From contig JAGTXZ010000018.1 of assembly GCA_018398575.1 (NCBI GenBank), positions 868,001 to 932,000 of the forward strand: a stretch of 64,000 nucleotides of DNA, given 5' to 3'. Shown here piece after piece: positions 37,601-50,958 of this stretch. Source of the stretch: Ampelomyces quisqualis (Eukaryota; Ascomycota; Dothideomycetes; Pleosporales; Phaeosphaeriaceae). The notes beneath the pieces were generated by a model. The model had not been told where the DNA came from and searched no databases. It was given only the letters and a program-made list of their open reading frames with translations. Every line of letters begins with the position of its first letter. The stretch's first letter is position 1. The position numbers and the translations under genes are program-made.

Positions 37601-37904
37601 GCTGTTAAACTAGATTCTGAATCTAGGTCTAAAGATAAGGCTAGCAAGTCTATAGACACTAACGCTAAGAATAACATTAATAATAGAGATAAGATAGAAG
37701 TTAACGTTAATGTACCTGTTACTACTAGTAATAATGCTGCTGCTTCTTTTAAAGCTTTAGTATATTTAGAAGTTTAGGCTTATATACCTTGTAGCGTAGC
37801 GCTAATATAGCTCCTAAATAGTAAATGTATAGGCTTGTTTTAATAGTGTTGCTTCTAATAGCTAATAGAATTATTGTAAACTACGTCTGTTGTGTACCTT
37901 TCTT

Positions 37905-40900
37905 TACTATCTATTTTTGTTCTTGTAGATACTTTAAAGCTATTCTAACAACCTTATATTTAGATCTGTTAAAGTTTAGGTTTTTAACAATATGCACTCT
38001 AACAGCTCTTTAGCGTGTTTCTACTAATTGTTCTAAATCTAAACTCTTATTCTTATCTACCTTAGTAGCGTTCTTAAGTTTCTTAGAATACTAGCGCGCT
38101 ACTAATTCTCCCACCAGTTATAGAATATCCTATCTATAGCTAGGGAGCGCCTAGTCTTTAGTCTTGTTAGTAGATAGTTTCTTATTAATAAGCTTTAGTT
38201 CTATTTTAGTGCGCTAATAGAACTTCTTTAACCTGTTGCCTAGCGTGTAGCTTTAAAACAGCGCTCTATTAAGCTCCTTAAGGTTGTACTACCCCTTCTC
38301 TCTAACTTTATGTATTCTAAATAGCTCCTGCTATTTTAGAAAGAACTTGCTAAGCACTAATTAGTTATTGCTATAGTAGGAATTTCTAAGCAAAACCAAG
38401 TTGCTAACCTTTAGTTTGTCTACTCTAGTAACTTTATTCTTATTAAAGTAGTTCTTATTGTTGTTTCTTAGTTAGACTGTTCTAGCAATAGACTCTTGCA
38501 ACCTAATATCTCTCTTTTTAAATTAACAAGCTCTTATAGCTAAGAGCAAAGCAGTATTAGCTACTTCTTTTTAGAGCAGAGTCTACTAGGTTAGTATATA
38601 CAATTTAATAGGTAGTATATGCTTGCAACTATATGTAAGAAACGCTAAAGTCTTTTTAGTTGTACGCTTAACACTAGTCTAATTAGCCTACAGAACGCAG
38701 TCTAAGTAGTTAACTTATATCCTACTAAGCTTCTTTAAGGCATCTACTATTAGCGCGTGTCTTTATTTAATTAAGCCTTAACTCTATAGATAATAGGCGC
38801 TAGCTACTACTCTATAGATTCCAAATTGCTGTTGCAGGTTAATTAGTAGATGCTTGTTTTTAGAGCCTCTATTAACTAAAATTTTAAGTAGTAGGCTCTA
38901 TTAGCAGAAGACTTTTTGTTCTAGAAACTTAACAATAGATACTAAGTCTGCGTTTAATAGGGCTTTAGCTTCAGCCTACTGCGTTGTAGTGTATTAAGCT
39001 ACTATAAGAAACTTTTTGCTTCTAGCTAAGGGTATGTAGACTACGTCTATAGATATCTAGCCAAAGGGCATTGTTAGAGGAGTTATTAGCTAGAGTTCTT
39101 CTTAAACTATTGCTAAGGCGTATACTTAACACTCTAAGCATAACTTAACGTAGGACTTAACATTCTTATATTATCCTTTTTAATAATAACGCACCTAAAC
39201 TTTGCACTACATGCCTTCTTTTCTATAGTGTCCTAATATATTGTGTATAGCTTTAATAATAGCTAAACGTTTATTAAGTGTGTCTACAATTTACTGTAGT
39301 AGGCGCCCTCTAGTTGGTATTAAGAACAGATGCCTCTCCCTTACTGTTAATTTAAGTGCTCTCCTTATAAACCTTTTTATTTTAGCTCTTAAAAGACTAT
39401 TAGGCTGACAGTAGAATAGAATCTAATAAGCCTAAGCCTAAGATTCTTTGCTATAGGCTTTATCTAATAGTTAGTCTTTAAAGCTAAGATTAGCTTTACA
39501 GCTACTATAACGTAAGTTAGCTGCGCGCAGGTATAGGGCAATAGCAAGCTGTACTAAATTTAAATAAGCGTTAATAAAGTCCTTAATATCTTTCTCTAGC
39601 TTATTAGGTAGCTCTTACTCTAGTTCCTTAGGTCTTCTTAAAAGAGCGTTAGCTACTACATTTCTCTTGCCTTTAATATAGACTATGTTAAATTCCTATA
39701 TATTAAGAAGCGCTAGCTACTACGTAATAAGAGCTTTTAGTAAGTTAGTTGCACTTTGCTAAAGCTATATAACTAGCGTCTTTGCGTCTGTTTCTACAAT
39801 AAACTCTACTTTATATAAGTAGGTCTAAAACTTCTTTAGCGCTAGAAGCAAGGCTTTACATTTGTATTTTCCTAAGTCTTAATTTTGTTTAGACTTAGAC
39901 TAAACCCTACTTTTGTACTAGATAGGGTGCTAATAACCCTTTAGATCTAGCTGCATAAGAACTACGCTCTAACCCTTTTAACTACTATTAACAGACATAA
40001 CAATTAGGAGTAATAGCTTATTATAAGAGATAGAGATAAGCGCTAGCGTAAAATATAGCGCGCGCTTCAATTTATCTATTACGCCCTACTGTTCTAAGGA
40101 CTACTTAAAGAGCGCATTTTTGCGCAGCAGGCAGAATAGCAGTTCTAAAATAATACTAAAATGCTTAATCTACACTCTATAATACATGTATATGCTAATA
40201 AACATTTAAACGTCTTTTTAGTCTCTGCAGAGTAGCTAGGAGAGTATCTTCTTAATTTTCTTATAGTTAGAATGCTATCTAGCAGTGTTAATATAATAGC
40301 CTACTACAATTATAGACACATAATAGAAGTCTGATTTGTAGCCTAATATTATAGCTCCTGCGCGCTTAATATCTGCTAGAATAGCGTCTATATTGCAGAG
40401 ATGCTCTGTAACGTACTTTCTAATACCTAGTTTAATTTCTATTCTATTATAGTAGGACTTTAGTCTCTTAATACAAATGTTATCTAAGTAAGGTCTGCAG
40501 CGCTCTAGAATGTAATCTTAGCATATTTTAGTTATAACGCGTACAAATTTAGTAACTAAATTTGTTATACCTATAGGTAGTATGTACTAGCGTACTAGTC
40601 TAATAGGTATATAGAACGCTGTTATGTCTTAGAAGTTCTTGTGCAGCTCTACTTAGTTGTATCCTAAAAAGAAATTAAGCAAGCTTATAATTACGCAACT
40701 AGTAAAATCTTCTGCAAATTTATCTAGATTAGGTAGTAGGTTTGCGTTATAAATTATAACCTTATTAATCTTTTGCGCGTTGTTAATAAGCTAATATTCT
40801 TTGTCTTTCTTAGCTACTAGAAACTAGGGGTTTTAGTATTAACTTCTGCACAGTTTAAGAGCTCTTTAGTTAATCTACTCCTGTACTATTTTAACTACTA

Positions 40901-43900
40901 CTTCTCTAAGTTTTTAGAGAATAGGGAATAGATTAGCTTGCTATGCCTTATAAGGAATAGTGTTAATTTTAATTAAGAGTACTACCTTATAGCTAACCTA
41001 TCCTAATTTACTAAAGTCCTAGGCTAGGGCAGCTTTCTGTTAGTATAGTAGCTCCTCTAGCATAGCTTATTCTTGTAAGAGCAGATCTAGAGAGATCTTT
41101 ATTTTTAACAGGCGCTTAGACGTAAGCCTTATGCCTCTAGGAAACTTTGCATATTGTAGCTTAAAGTAGCTTAAGAATAGAGCGTTCTTCTTATTTGGTA
41201 CTTGTTAAACGCGCGCACGTTCTTTCTAGTCTTTGTATCTACTAATATCTCTTAGGACTTATTTTAAGTTATCTACTAGCTAGACCTTTTAAGCTTTTTA
41301 TTTATATAAAGTGCTAACGTTAAAGAAAACGTTGTTTAATTATAGATTAGTTGTACGCTTTAGCTAAATTATTATTACTTTAACAGGTAGCCCTTTCTTG
41401 CTAGTTGCTTTACTAAGCTCTTCTTTCTAGAAGCTCTTAGAACTAATATTAATTCTAAGACTCTAAGAGAGCTGCCTTATAACACTTGCTATAATATTCT
41501 AAGAGTAATAGCTTACGCTGTTACTAACAAGTATATATATTCTATTACTATTGCTAATAATAATAGATCTATTAGGCCCTGCGCCTATAGTGCCTACCCC
41601 TAGCTACTAGAAGAACTGTATTTCTAAGGGAATAATTAGTAATAAAGATTTCTGTTAGAGCTACTCTGTTGCTAACTTTATTGCTAGCCAATTATTACTT
41701 AGAGTATTAGGGTTAATTTAAAGCTGTATTAAGTTTAATTAATAGTCCTAGTCTAGCTATAAAATAGTTTTGGATAAGAGTAAAACGCTAGCAATTACAC
41801 TCCTCTAACGTTTCCTACAAGAGGCCTAGAGTAGAGACCTAGCGCGTTAATCTAATTGCCTCTTGTACACACAAATCTTATACTGTGCTTGCTATCCTTA
41901 CTAAAGATTTAGCAGTAGGTTAGCCTATTAGTAGCGTACTCAATTCTAGCTTAAGCGTCTGTTAGAAAGAGATTACCTAAGATAATTAGATTTGTGCACT
42001 TCTTAAGGATAAAGAAGCTAGTGCAGATTTTAATCCTTCTAATAGTAATAGGCACTCTCTATATAATGCCTAAGAACTCTTTAGTTAACCTATTTGCTGC
42101 TACTATCTTTGCAGTCCTTTTACTCTTTAGCAGAGATATAATTAGAAGCATAGCTTGTTCTGCTATTTCTCTTTTTATAGTGTTAAGCTCTGCACTAGAG
42201 TTAATAAGGCTAAGAAACTAGGTCTTTTTAATATTAATAGGTACTTTTAAGCACTCCCTTCTAAGGTGCTCTACGCCTAAGGCTTAATTATACTTTCTCT
42301 AATAGTAAGTAGGCTTACAAAAGTCCTTGTTAGCAGCAAGCTTAAGGCCTAGTTCTTTATTGCGTTAGATGTGCCTTTTAATCTAGCTAATCTCTAGGTT
42401 TAACTAGTGTTTAGTATTAATACTAAAGCACTTACTTACTTTTCTGTTTACTGCCTTAACTAGCACGTAGTCTAGAAGTAAGCCTTAGGTTAGTAAGTTA
42501 ACACTAGCTCTTATAGTAAGTTAGTCTCTATCTAAGTCTTTGTTAGCGCTTTTAACTGTTATATAGCGTGTTAGAGCAACTAAAAGGTCCTTAAACTTAG
42601 CTAGCGTATAGCTTACTTAAAACAGTTTCTTCTTAACCTCTAGCATGTTACTAATAACAGTCTTAAGCAGTAATAGAACTAGGGTGTTAAAGATGCGCTA
42701 AATAACTAATTAGGCGTTAGCCTTAAACTTCTAGACTAGCTACTACTTCTTTAGGTTCTTCTTCTTTTGCTCTACTGCGTAGGTAGGCTTTAACAGCCCT
42801 TTAGTTAGTTAGGTAACATTCTCTATCTCTATATCTCCTAATCTATTATTGCTTGCAAATTAAACTAAGTAGTCTTAGCCTAGCTTCTTACTTATAAAGT
42901 AGCTGTTATCTTTGTCCCTATGCTCTTTTAAGTGCAGGATTCTATTAACTAGTTTCTGAACCTAAACCTAACTATATACAAGCTAACTGTTACTACGCTT
43001 TACTTAGTTTTAGCTAATAACTGCAGCTAATACTAAGCTGCTGTTAGCAAGAAGTTCCTTAGATTTAGTTGTAAGGTAGTCTAACATGTCCTAATATTTG
43101 TTACAGTTTGCTTCTAACAACGCTTCTAAGGTGTTAGGTACTAACTGTATAGAAACTGCGTTATTCTTAATAGGAATAGAGAGACTAGGTCTATCTATAA
43201 ACTTAGATTTAACCTTAAAAGAGTTAACGTTACGTTTTAGAAAGCGCCTCTTAATTTTAGCTAAAATAGTCTTAGCCTATTATACGTTGCCAAGGCTAGT
43301 AACTTAGCCCTATAGGTTATTAGGCGTCTTCTATTAGAGCATATTGCGTTTGTTAAGGAAGCACTAGCTGTTAGTAATAAAGCCTCTTAGTGTTAGGCAG
43401 TTCTGCTTCAAATGCCCTGTCTTATTACAAACCTAATAGTTTATTCTAAAGCTGCTTAGTAGTCTTCTACTAGAACGTCTCTGCTAGTAACTCTAATTGT
43501 TGTTTAAGTAGCTGTAGTTCTAGCTGTTACGCTAATAGTTGTTATTCCTCTATACTTACTACTATTGCCTGTAGTTCTAATAGCCCTAGTTCTATAGAGC
43601 TAGCTAAGGTATATATAGTTATAAGGCTCCTAATTACTCTTTAGTTTGCTTACAAACTAAGGCATAAATAACTAGGTTATTAATAAGCTCTACTTTGCAA
43701 GAGGTCTATTACATGCTCTATAGCTACTGCTTAATAGTTATTTAGTTAAGCCTAAGCTGCAGCATCTTATCTACAAGGTTGTTTACTTTATTCTTTGTAA
43801 GTGCTGTACTAAGAAGAGCTTACTTGCGCTAGTTCTTAGATAGAGTGCTCTTTATTAGTAACTAAAAGGTAGCAGGTTAGAAGTTTGTTCCTAGCTTAAT

Positions 43901-45000
43901 TCTAGATTTAAAGTTATTTTGTTGCAGTAGGGCTAATAGTTGTTCAGCTACTAGTTCTACTTTAAACTCTACCTCTAGTTTAAAGGCTCTTATAGCTTCT
44001 GCTAGATTTAACATATATGCTTTCTTCTCTACCTCTAGGCGTTTTGCTAGGTAGTCTTAGATCTTTTTGTACTTAAAGTCCTTTAGAGTGTCTGTTTTTA
44101 GGCTAAATCTCTCTAGAATCTTTGTTGCGTATTAGAGCAGCAGTCCCTTAACAAGGTAGTAGCTGCAACAGTTCTTATTAATAGTGCCTACTTTAATACA
44201 CCTTTTACTACAGATTTAAAAGTCCTGTAGGTAGTCTCTAATCTTTAGGTCTAATCTTATTTAGCACTAACCTAGCTAGTGTTTAAAGTACTCTACGCGC
44301 TCTTCTTGTTAACCTTTATTATTATTTCTAAAGCGTTGTTAAAGGCTATTACAGAGCTCTTTCTAAGAGTAGTTATCCTAGGCTTCTGCATACTCTTTAG
44401 ATGCTTGTATAATAGTCCTCTGTCTTAGCTTATAGTAGGCAACTAGTCTATTAATTATTATCTAGTCTATAAAGCTATAGTACTTTAAGAAGTCTTTAAA
44501 GCGCTCTAGAAAGTCTGTAACGTTAGTCCTATTAAACAACAGTATATTCTCTACTAGGTAAGACAGTAACTGCGTTGTGTATAATAGGGGCTGCACTTAG
44601 TTAAGAGACTCTACTAGCATCTAAAGAGCTCTTAACATCAAGTTATTTTAGCCTATACTTCTACGCCTAGAGTGCTCTTCTAATAGCTGTTTAGCCTGCT
44701 CCTCTAGCGCACTACTTATATTTGCGCTAGCTTCTCTTATTAACTCTACAAGCGTTAGTAGTAGAGCTTTCTATCTATTAGAGTATTTAAGGCGTTAACA
44801 GCTTAATATGCTGTTAAGTAGTTCTATATTATCTTTACGTTACTTTTGTAGGCTACCTAAACAGTAGTTAGAGCTTATTTAAATAAACTAAAGAAGAGCA
44901 ATAGCCTAAAAGACTAGAATTAAAGTTACTGCTTTATATAGCGTTACTAAAAAACTAAAGGCTTAAGCTTTTCTAATATCTAATAGCGCTTCTGTTATAA
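37905..45000 (-). pseudogene. gag-pol remnant of element F
   Basis: Minus-strand order: capsid-like gag (about 45.0-43.9 kb) with VTDFLERFKDFL; CCHC knuckle CNKTGHLKQNC at about 43,440-43,398 with the first Cys as Tyr; a protease region around 42.1-41.9 kb containing IILGN; RT with PYLDNICIK (about 40,490) in place of a DD pair; RNase H (about 39.8 kb); an integrase finger region (about 39.2-39.1 kb); and a post-integrase segment to about 37.9 kb. The combination of gag style and the LDD-IKG box marks a gypsy lineage different from copies A-C. Confidence 0.75.
43398..43441 (-). pseudogene. CCHC zinc knuckle in gag of element F
   Basis: Reads Y-x2-C-N-K-T-G-H-L-K-Q-N-C, a retroviral-type knuckle with the first Cys changed to Tyr (TGT to TAT). 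The homologous site in the sister copy is at about 48,596-48,641. Confidence 0.7.
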
Positions 45001-45578
45001 AGTCTACTAATTTCTTTCTAATTTCTTTATACTTGCTGTCTAAGCAATTGTTAGTCTTTTCTTTCTTCTAACTACCTGTTTTAATGTTTTTCTTAGTCTA
45101 CTCTTAGTTGTTTCTACTATCTGTGCTCTAGGGCTTCTTTAGTATACTATATACTTAGTAGGGCGTAATAACTTTGCGCTTTTGCTTAGCCTAATACAGC
45201 TTTAGCTACAGCTTGCGTCTTGCTTCTTTAGCTATTACTCTGCTTTTTAGAGTCTGCTTAATTCCTCTTCTAACTTAATTCTAGTAGTAGCTAATCTAGG
45301 TACTTTAGATAGGCGTTGCTCCAGGCCCTTTAGATAGGCGTTAATCTAGATCTTACTTTCTATTCCTCTAATCTTAGAGTACTAACTCTATGTCCTTAGA
45401 ATAGATACTAATTATATTCTAAAGAGAACTATAGCAGCTTGCTAAACACTTGTTAGACTATTACGTTCCTGCAATTTCTAGGTTACAAGGACTATAGAAG
45501 AGCGTAGGTGTGTGCGCAGGTACGCAGCCTCCTAAGGCCTAGGCTAATAGGAATTTAGAGTTGCAATTAGTTGCTATA

Positions 45579-45759
45579 TATAGTAGAGCATTATTTACCT
45601 CTAAGGCCTATTAGATTTGATATAGAATTAAATATATTATTATTAGGTGTGCGTGTAAGTTGTTGTCCTTTAATAGCCCTTTAGCTATTGTATCTTGTCT
45701 ATGCCCTTAGCTATACCCTAAGCGTTCTTTAGACTTACTTCTTATGTTACCTTACTACA
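45579..45759 (-). repeat. LTR 3 (right LTR of element F)
   Basis: 181 bp; starts TATAGTAGAG (TG changed to TA) and ends TTACTACA. Immediately to the right the interrupted reverse transcriptase of the host element resumes. Confidence 0.85.
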
Positions 45760-45763
45760 ATAG

Positions 45764-48700
45764 GTAGCGTACACTAGCGTACTAGTCTAATAGGTGTATA
45801 GAACGCTGTTACGTCTTAGAAGTTCTTGTGCAGCTCTAATTAGTTATACTCTAAGAAGAAGTTAAGCAAGCTTATAATTACGCAACTAGCAAAATCTTCT
45901 GCAAATTTATTTAAATTAGGTAGTAGGTTTGCGTTACAAATTGTAACTTTGTTAATCTTTTACGCGTTGTTAATAAGTTAATATTCTTTATCTTTCTTAG
46001 CTACTATAAACTATAGGTTTAAGTACTAGCTTCTGTACAGTTTAAGAGCCTCTTGGTTAATATGTTTCTGTACTATTTTAACTACTACTTCTCTAAGTTT
46101 TTAAGGGATAGGGAACTAATTAGCTTGCTACGCCTTATAAAGAATAGTGTTAATTTTAATTAGAGGTACTACTTTATAGCTAACTTGTCCTAATTTGCTA
46201 AAGTCCTAGGCTAGAGCAGCTTTTTGTCTATAAAGTAGCTCTTCTAGCATAGCTTGTTCTTGTAGAAGTAAGTCTAGAGAGATCTTTATCTTTAACAGGC
46301 GTTTAGGCGTAAGCCTTGTGCCTCTAGAGAACTCTGCATATTGTAGCTTAAAGTAGCTTAAGAATAAAGCGTTTTCTTTGTTTAGTACCTGTTAACTGCG
46401 CGCACGCTCTTTCTAATCTTTATACCTGCTAATATCTCTTAGGGCCTGTTCTAAGTTATCTACTAGCTAGACCTTTTAAGCTTTTTGCTTATGCAAAGTG
46501 CTAACGTTAAAGAAGACATTATTTAATTGTAGATTAGTTGTACGCTTTAGCTAAATTGTTATTACTTTAACAGGTAACTCTTTCTTACTAGTTGTTTTAC
46601 TAAGCTTTTGCTTCTAGAAGCTCTTAGCACTAATATTAATTCTAAGACTCTAAGGGAGCTGCCTTATAACACTTGCTATAATATTCTAAGAGTAGTAGCC
46701 TACGCTGTTGCTAACAAGCATGTACATTCTATTGCTGTTACTAATAATAATAGATCTGTTAGGCCCTGCGCCTATAGTGCTTACACCTAGCTACTAGAAG
46801 AACTGTATTTCTAAGAGAATAATTAGTAATAAAGATTTCTGTTAGAGCTACTCTGTTGCTAACTTTATTGCTAGCTAATTATTGCTTAGTGTATTAGGGT
46901 TAATTTAAAGCTGTATTAAGTTTAATTAATAGTCCTAGTCTAGCTATAAAATAGTTTTGGATAAGAGTAAAACGCTAGCAATTACACTCCTCTAACGTTT
47001 CCTACAAGAGGCCTAGAGTAGAGTCCTAGCGCGTTAATCTAATTGCCTCTTGTGTATACAAATCTTATACTGTATTTACTATCTTTGCTAAAGATTTAGC
47101 AGTAGGTTAGCCTATTAGTAGCGTACTTAATTCTAGCTTAAGCGTTTGTTAGAAAGAGATTGCCTAAGATAATTAGGTTTGTGCACTTCTTAAGGATAAA
47201 GAAGCTAGTGCAGATTTTAATCCTTCTAATAGTAATAGGTACTTTCTATACAATGCCTAAGAACTCTTTAGTTAAACTGTTTACTGCTACTATTTTTGCA
47301 GTTCTTATACTCTTTAGTAGAGATATAATTAGAAGTATAGCTTATTCTGCTATTTCTCTTTTTATAGTGTTAAGCTCTGCGCTAGAGTTAATAAGGCTAA
47401 GAAACTAAGTCTCTTTAATGTTAATAGGTACTTTTAGGCACTCTCTCCTAAAGTGCTCTACGCCTAAGGCTTAATTATACTTCCTCTATTAGTAAGTAGG
47501 CTTGTAGAAGTCTTTGTTAGCAGCAAGCTTAAGGCCTAGTTCTTTATTGCGTTAGATATACCTTTTAATCTAGCTAATCTCTAGATCTAACTAGTGTTTA
47601 GCATTAATACTAAAGCACTTACTTACTTTTCTGTTTACTACCTTAACTAGCACGTAGTCTAGAAGTAAGCTCTAGGTTAGTAAGTTAACACTAGCTCTTA
47701 TAGTAGGTTAGTCTCTATCTAAGTCTTTGTTAGCGCTTTTAACTGTTATATAGCGTGTTAGAGCAACTAAAAGGTCCTTAAACTTAGCTAGCGTATAGCT
47801 CTCTTAAAACAGTTTCTTCTTAACCTCTAGCATGTTACTAATAACAGTCTTAAGCAGTAATAGAACTAGGGTGTTAAAGATGCGCTAAATAACTAATTAG
47901 GCGTTAGCCTTAAACTTCTAGACTAGCTACTACTTCTTTAGGTTCTTCTCTTTTTGCTCTACTGTATAGGTAGGCTTTAACAGCCCTTTAGTTAGTTAGG
48001 TAACCTCTTCTATTTCTATATCTTCTAATTTCTTATTACTTGCAAATTAAACTAAGTAGTCTTACCCTAACTTTTTGCTTATAAAGTAGCTGTTATTTTT
48101 ATCTCTATAGCCTTTTAAGTGCAGGATCCTATTAACTAGCTTCTAAAGTAGCTTCTAAACCTAAACCTAACTGTATACAGGTTAACTGTTACTACGTTTT
48201 ACTTAGTTTTAGCTAATAACTACAGCTAATACTAAGCTGCTATTAGCAAGAAGTTCCTTAGATATAGTTATAAGGTAGTCTAACATGTTCTAATACTTAT
48301 TATAGTTTGCTTCTAACAGCGCTCTTAAGGTGTTAGGCACTAGCTGTATAGAAACTGCGTTGTTCTTAATAGGAATAGAAGGATTAGGTCTGCCTATAAA
48401 TTTAGATTTAACCTTAAGAAAGTCTATGTTACGTTTTAAAAAGCGCCTCTTAATTTTAGCTAAAATAGTCTTAGCCTATTGTGCGTTGCTAAGGCTAGTA
48501 ACTCTACTCTGTAGATTGTTAGGCGTCCTCTATTAGAGTATATTGCGTTTGTTAAGGAAGCACTAGCTGTTAGTAATAAAGCCTCTTAGTGTTAAGCAGT
48601 CCTGCTTTAAATGCCTAGTCTTATTACAAACCTAATAGTTTATCTTAAAGCTACTTAGTAGTCTTCTGCTAAGACGTCTCTACTAGTAACTCTAATTGTT

Positions 48701-50300
48701 GTTTAAGTAGCTGTAGTTCTAGCTATTGCGCTAATAGTTGTTATTTTTCTGTACTTACTGCTATTGCTTATAGTTCTAATAGCCTTAGTTCTATAAAGCT
48801 AGCTAAGGTATATATAGTTGCAGGGCTTCTAATTGCTCTTTAGTTTGCTTGTAAACTAAGGCATAAATAACTAGATTGTTTATAAGCTTTGCTTTGCAAG
48901 GGGTCTATTACATACTCTATAGCTGCTACTTAATAGTTATTTAGTTAAGCCTAAGCTATAGCATCTTATCTACAAAGTTATCTACTTTGTTCTTTGTAAG
49001 CGCTGCACTAGAAGGAGCTTACTTGCGCTAGTTCCTAAATAAAGTGCTCTTTATTAGCAACTAAAAGGTAGCAGGTTAGAAGTTTGTTTTTAGCTTAATT
49101 CTAAGTTTAAAGTTATTTTGTTGCAGTAGAGCTAATAGTTGTTTAGCTACTAGTTCTACTTTAAACTCTACCTCTAGTTTAAAGGCTCTTATAGCTTCTA
49201 CTAGATTTAATATACGTACTTCCTCTTCTACTTCTAGGCGCTTTACTAGATAGTCTTAGATCTTTTTGTACTTAAAGTTCTTTAGGGTGTTTGTTTTTAG
49301 GCTAAACTTCTCTAGGATCTTTGTTGCATGTTAGAGCAGCAGTCTCTTAATAAGGTAGTAGCTACAATAGTCCTTATTAATAGTGCCTGCTTTAATACAC
49401 CTTTTACTACAGATTTAAAAGTCCTGTAAGTAGTCTCTAATCTTTAAGTCTAATCTTATTTAGCACTAACCTAGCTAGTGTTTAAAGTACTTTACACGCT
49501 CTTTCTATTAACCTTTGTTATTATTTTTAAAGCGTTGTTAAAGGCTATTACAGAGCTCTTTCTATAAGTAGTTGTCTTAGGCTTTTGCATACTCTTTAGA
49601 CGCCTGTATAATAGTCTTCTATCTTAGTTTACAGTAAGCAACTAGTCTGTTAATTATTATCTAGTCTGTAAAGCTATAGTACTTTAAGAAGTCCTTAAAG
49701 CGCTCTAGAAAGTCTGTAACGTTAGTCCTATTAAATAACAGCATATTCTCTGCTAGGTAAGATAGTAACTGCGTTATGTATAATAGAAGCTGCACTTAGT
49801 TAAAAATCTCTACTAGCATTTAAAGAGCTCTTAACATTAAGTTATTTTAGCCTGTGCTTCTGCGCCTAAAGTGCCCTTCTAATAGCTGTTTAGCCTACTT
49901 CTCTAGCGCACTACTTATATTTGCGCTAGCTTCTCTTATTAACTCTATAAGCGTTAGTAGTAGAGCTTTCTATCTATTAGGGTATTTAAGGCGTTAACAA
50001 CTTAATATACTGTTAAGCAGTTTTATGTTGTCTCTGTGTTGCTTTTATAGGCTGCCTAAATAGTAGTTAGAGCTTATTTAAATAAACTAAAGAAGAGCAA
50101 TAGCCTAGAAGACTAGAATTAAAGTTGCTACTTTGTATAGAGTTGCTAAAAAGCTAAAGGCTTAAGCTTTTTTAATGTTTAACAGCGCTTCTGTTATAAA
50201 GTCTACTAATTTCTTTCTAATTTCTTTATACTTACTGTCTAAACAATTATTAGTTTTCTCTTCCTCTTAACTACCTGTTTTAATGTCTTTTTTAGTCTGC
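45764..50300 (-). pseudogene. gag, protease and 5' half of RT of element EG
   Basis: About 5 kb nearly colinear with 40.57-45.58 kb of element F. Gag lies at about 50.2-49.2 kb, the knuckle CNKTRHLKQDC at about 48,641-48,596 (first Cys to Tyr, Gly to Arg), protease near 47.2 kb, and the RT N-terminal part up to 45,764 where the nested insertion begins. The pairwise differences between this and element F are mostly C/T and G/A. Confidence 0.75.
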
Positions 50301-50776
50301 TCTTAGTTATTTCTGCTATCTGTGCTCTAAGACTTCTTTAGTATACTATATACTTAGTAGGGCGCAATAACTTTGCGCTTTTACTTAGCCTAATACAGCT
50401 TTAGCTACAGCTTGCGTCTTGCTCCTTTAGCTATTACTCTGCTTTTTAGAGTCTACTTAATCTCTCTTCTAACTTAATTCTAGTAGTAGCTAATCTAGGT
50501 ACTTTAGATAAGCGTTGCTCTAGGCCCTCTAGATAGGCGTTAATCTAGATCCTACTTTCTGTTCCTCTAATCTTAGAGTACTAACTCTATGTCCTTAGAA
50601 TAGATACTAATTATATTCTAAAGAGAACTGTAGTAGCTTACTAAACACTTGTTAGACTATTAAGTTCCTGCAATTCTTAGGTTACAAGAACTATAAAAGA
50701 GCGTAGGTATATGCGCAGTGCGCAGCCTTCTAAGGCCTAGGCTAATAAGAATTTAGAGTTATAATTAGTTACTATA

Positions 50777-50958
50777 TATAGTAGAGCGTTGTTTACCTCT
50801 AAGGCCTATTAGATTTAATGTAGAATTAAATATATTATTATTAGGTGTATGTGTTAGGGTGTTGTGCTCTAATAGCCTTTTAGCTATTATATCTTGCCTA
50901 CGCTCTTAGCTGTGCCCTAAGCGTTCTTTAGACTTACTTCCTATACTACTTTACTACA
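50777..50958 (-). repeat. LTR 4 (outer, right) of element EG
   Basis: 182 bp, TATAGTAGAG to TTTACTACA, pairing with LTR 1. It is followed by the CTAT duplication and resumption of copy C. Confidence 0.85.

Larger units (their letters stand above)
26750..37900 (+). pseudogene. Opposite-strand coding-like region of element F
   Basis: Plus-strand frames convergent with pol, in three blocks: 26,750-27,779 continuing across copy A into 34,670-35,080; 35,080-35,600 (Lys/Ser/Asn-rich, nearly open for over 150 codons); and about 36,200-37,800, which contains repeats of the pattern SNxLGF near 36,385-36,465 and a Cys-bearing segment near 37,000-37,200. No family is recognized. The open runs exceed those seen elsewhere in this block, which argues for former coding sequence, but domain identity is unknown and it could be an additional degraded insertion. 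Confidence 0.4.
26372..45759 (-). mobile_element. Long Ty3/gypsy element F, nested in EG and hosting copy A
   Basis: LTRs at 26,372-26,552 and 45,579-45,759 and 4-bp duplication ATAG (26,368-26,371 and 45,760-45,763). Without copy A the element is about 12.5 kb, large for the superfamily. It sits in the reverse transcriptase of an older copy of the same family. Minus-strand order is gag, CCHC knuckle, protease, RT, RNase H, integrase; left of integrase comes about 4 kb of sequence with plus-strand coding-like remnants, absent or reduced in the host copy. Confidence 0.8.
22882..50958 (-). mobile_element. Ty3/gypsy element EG, split by its own family member
   Basis: LTRs at 22,882-23,063 and 50,777-50,958 and a 4-bp duplication CTAT (22,878-22,881 and 50,959-50,962) define one element of about 8.7 kb excluding the insertion. 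Host copy C continues on both sides. Its pol runs on the minus strand. The left part (23,064-26,371) carries the 3' half of pol, the right part (45,764-50,776) the gag, protease and 5' half; they join in reverse transcriptase when the intervening element is removed. Compared with the inserted sister it lacks about 3.8 kb downstream of integrase. Confidence 0.82.

Noticed and set aside
41994..42221. Plus-strand open frame of 75 codons, repeated as 82 codons at 47,160-47,408
   Set aside because: It is antisense to the protease region of the gypsy elements, where the minus strand reads a plausible retropepsin with IILGN. Conservation between copies follows from the sense gene.
40570..50958. Initial reading as a 5.2-kb tandem segmental duplication
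   Set aside because: LTR positions and 4-bp duplications ATAG and CTAT explain the two copies as an element nested in its own family member.
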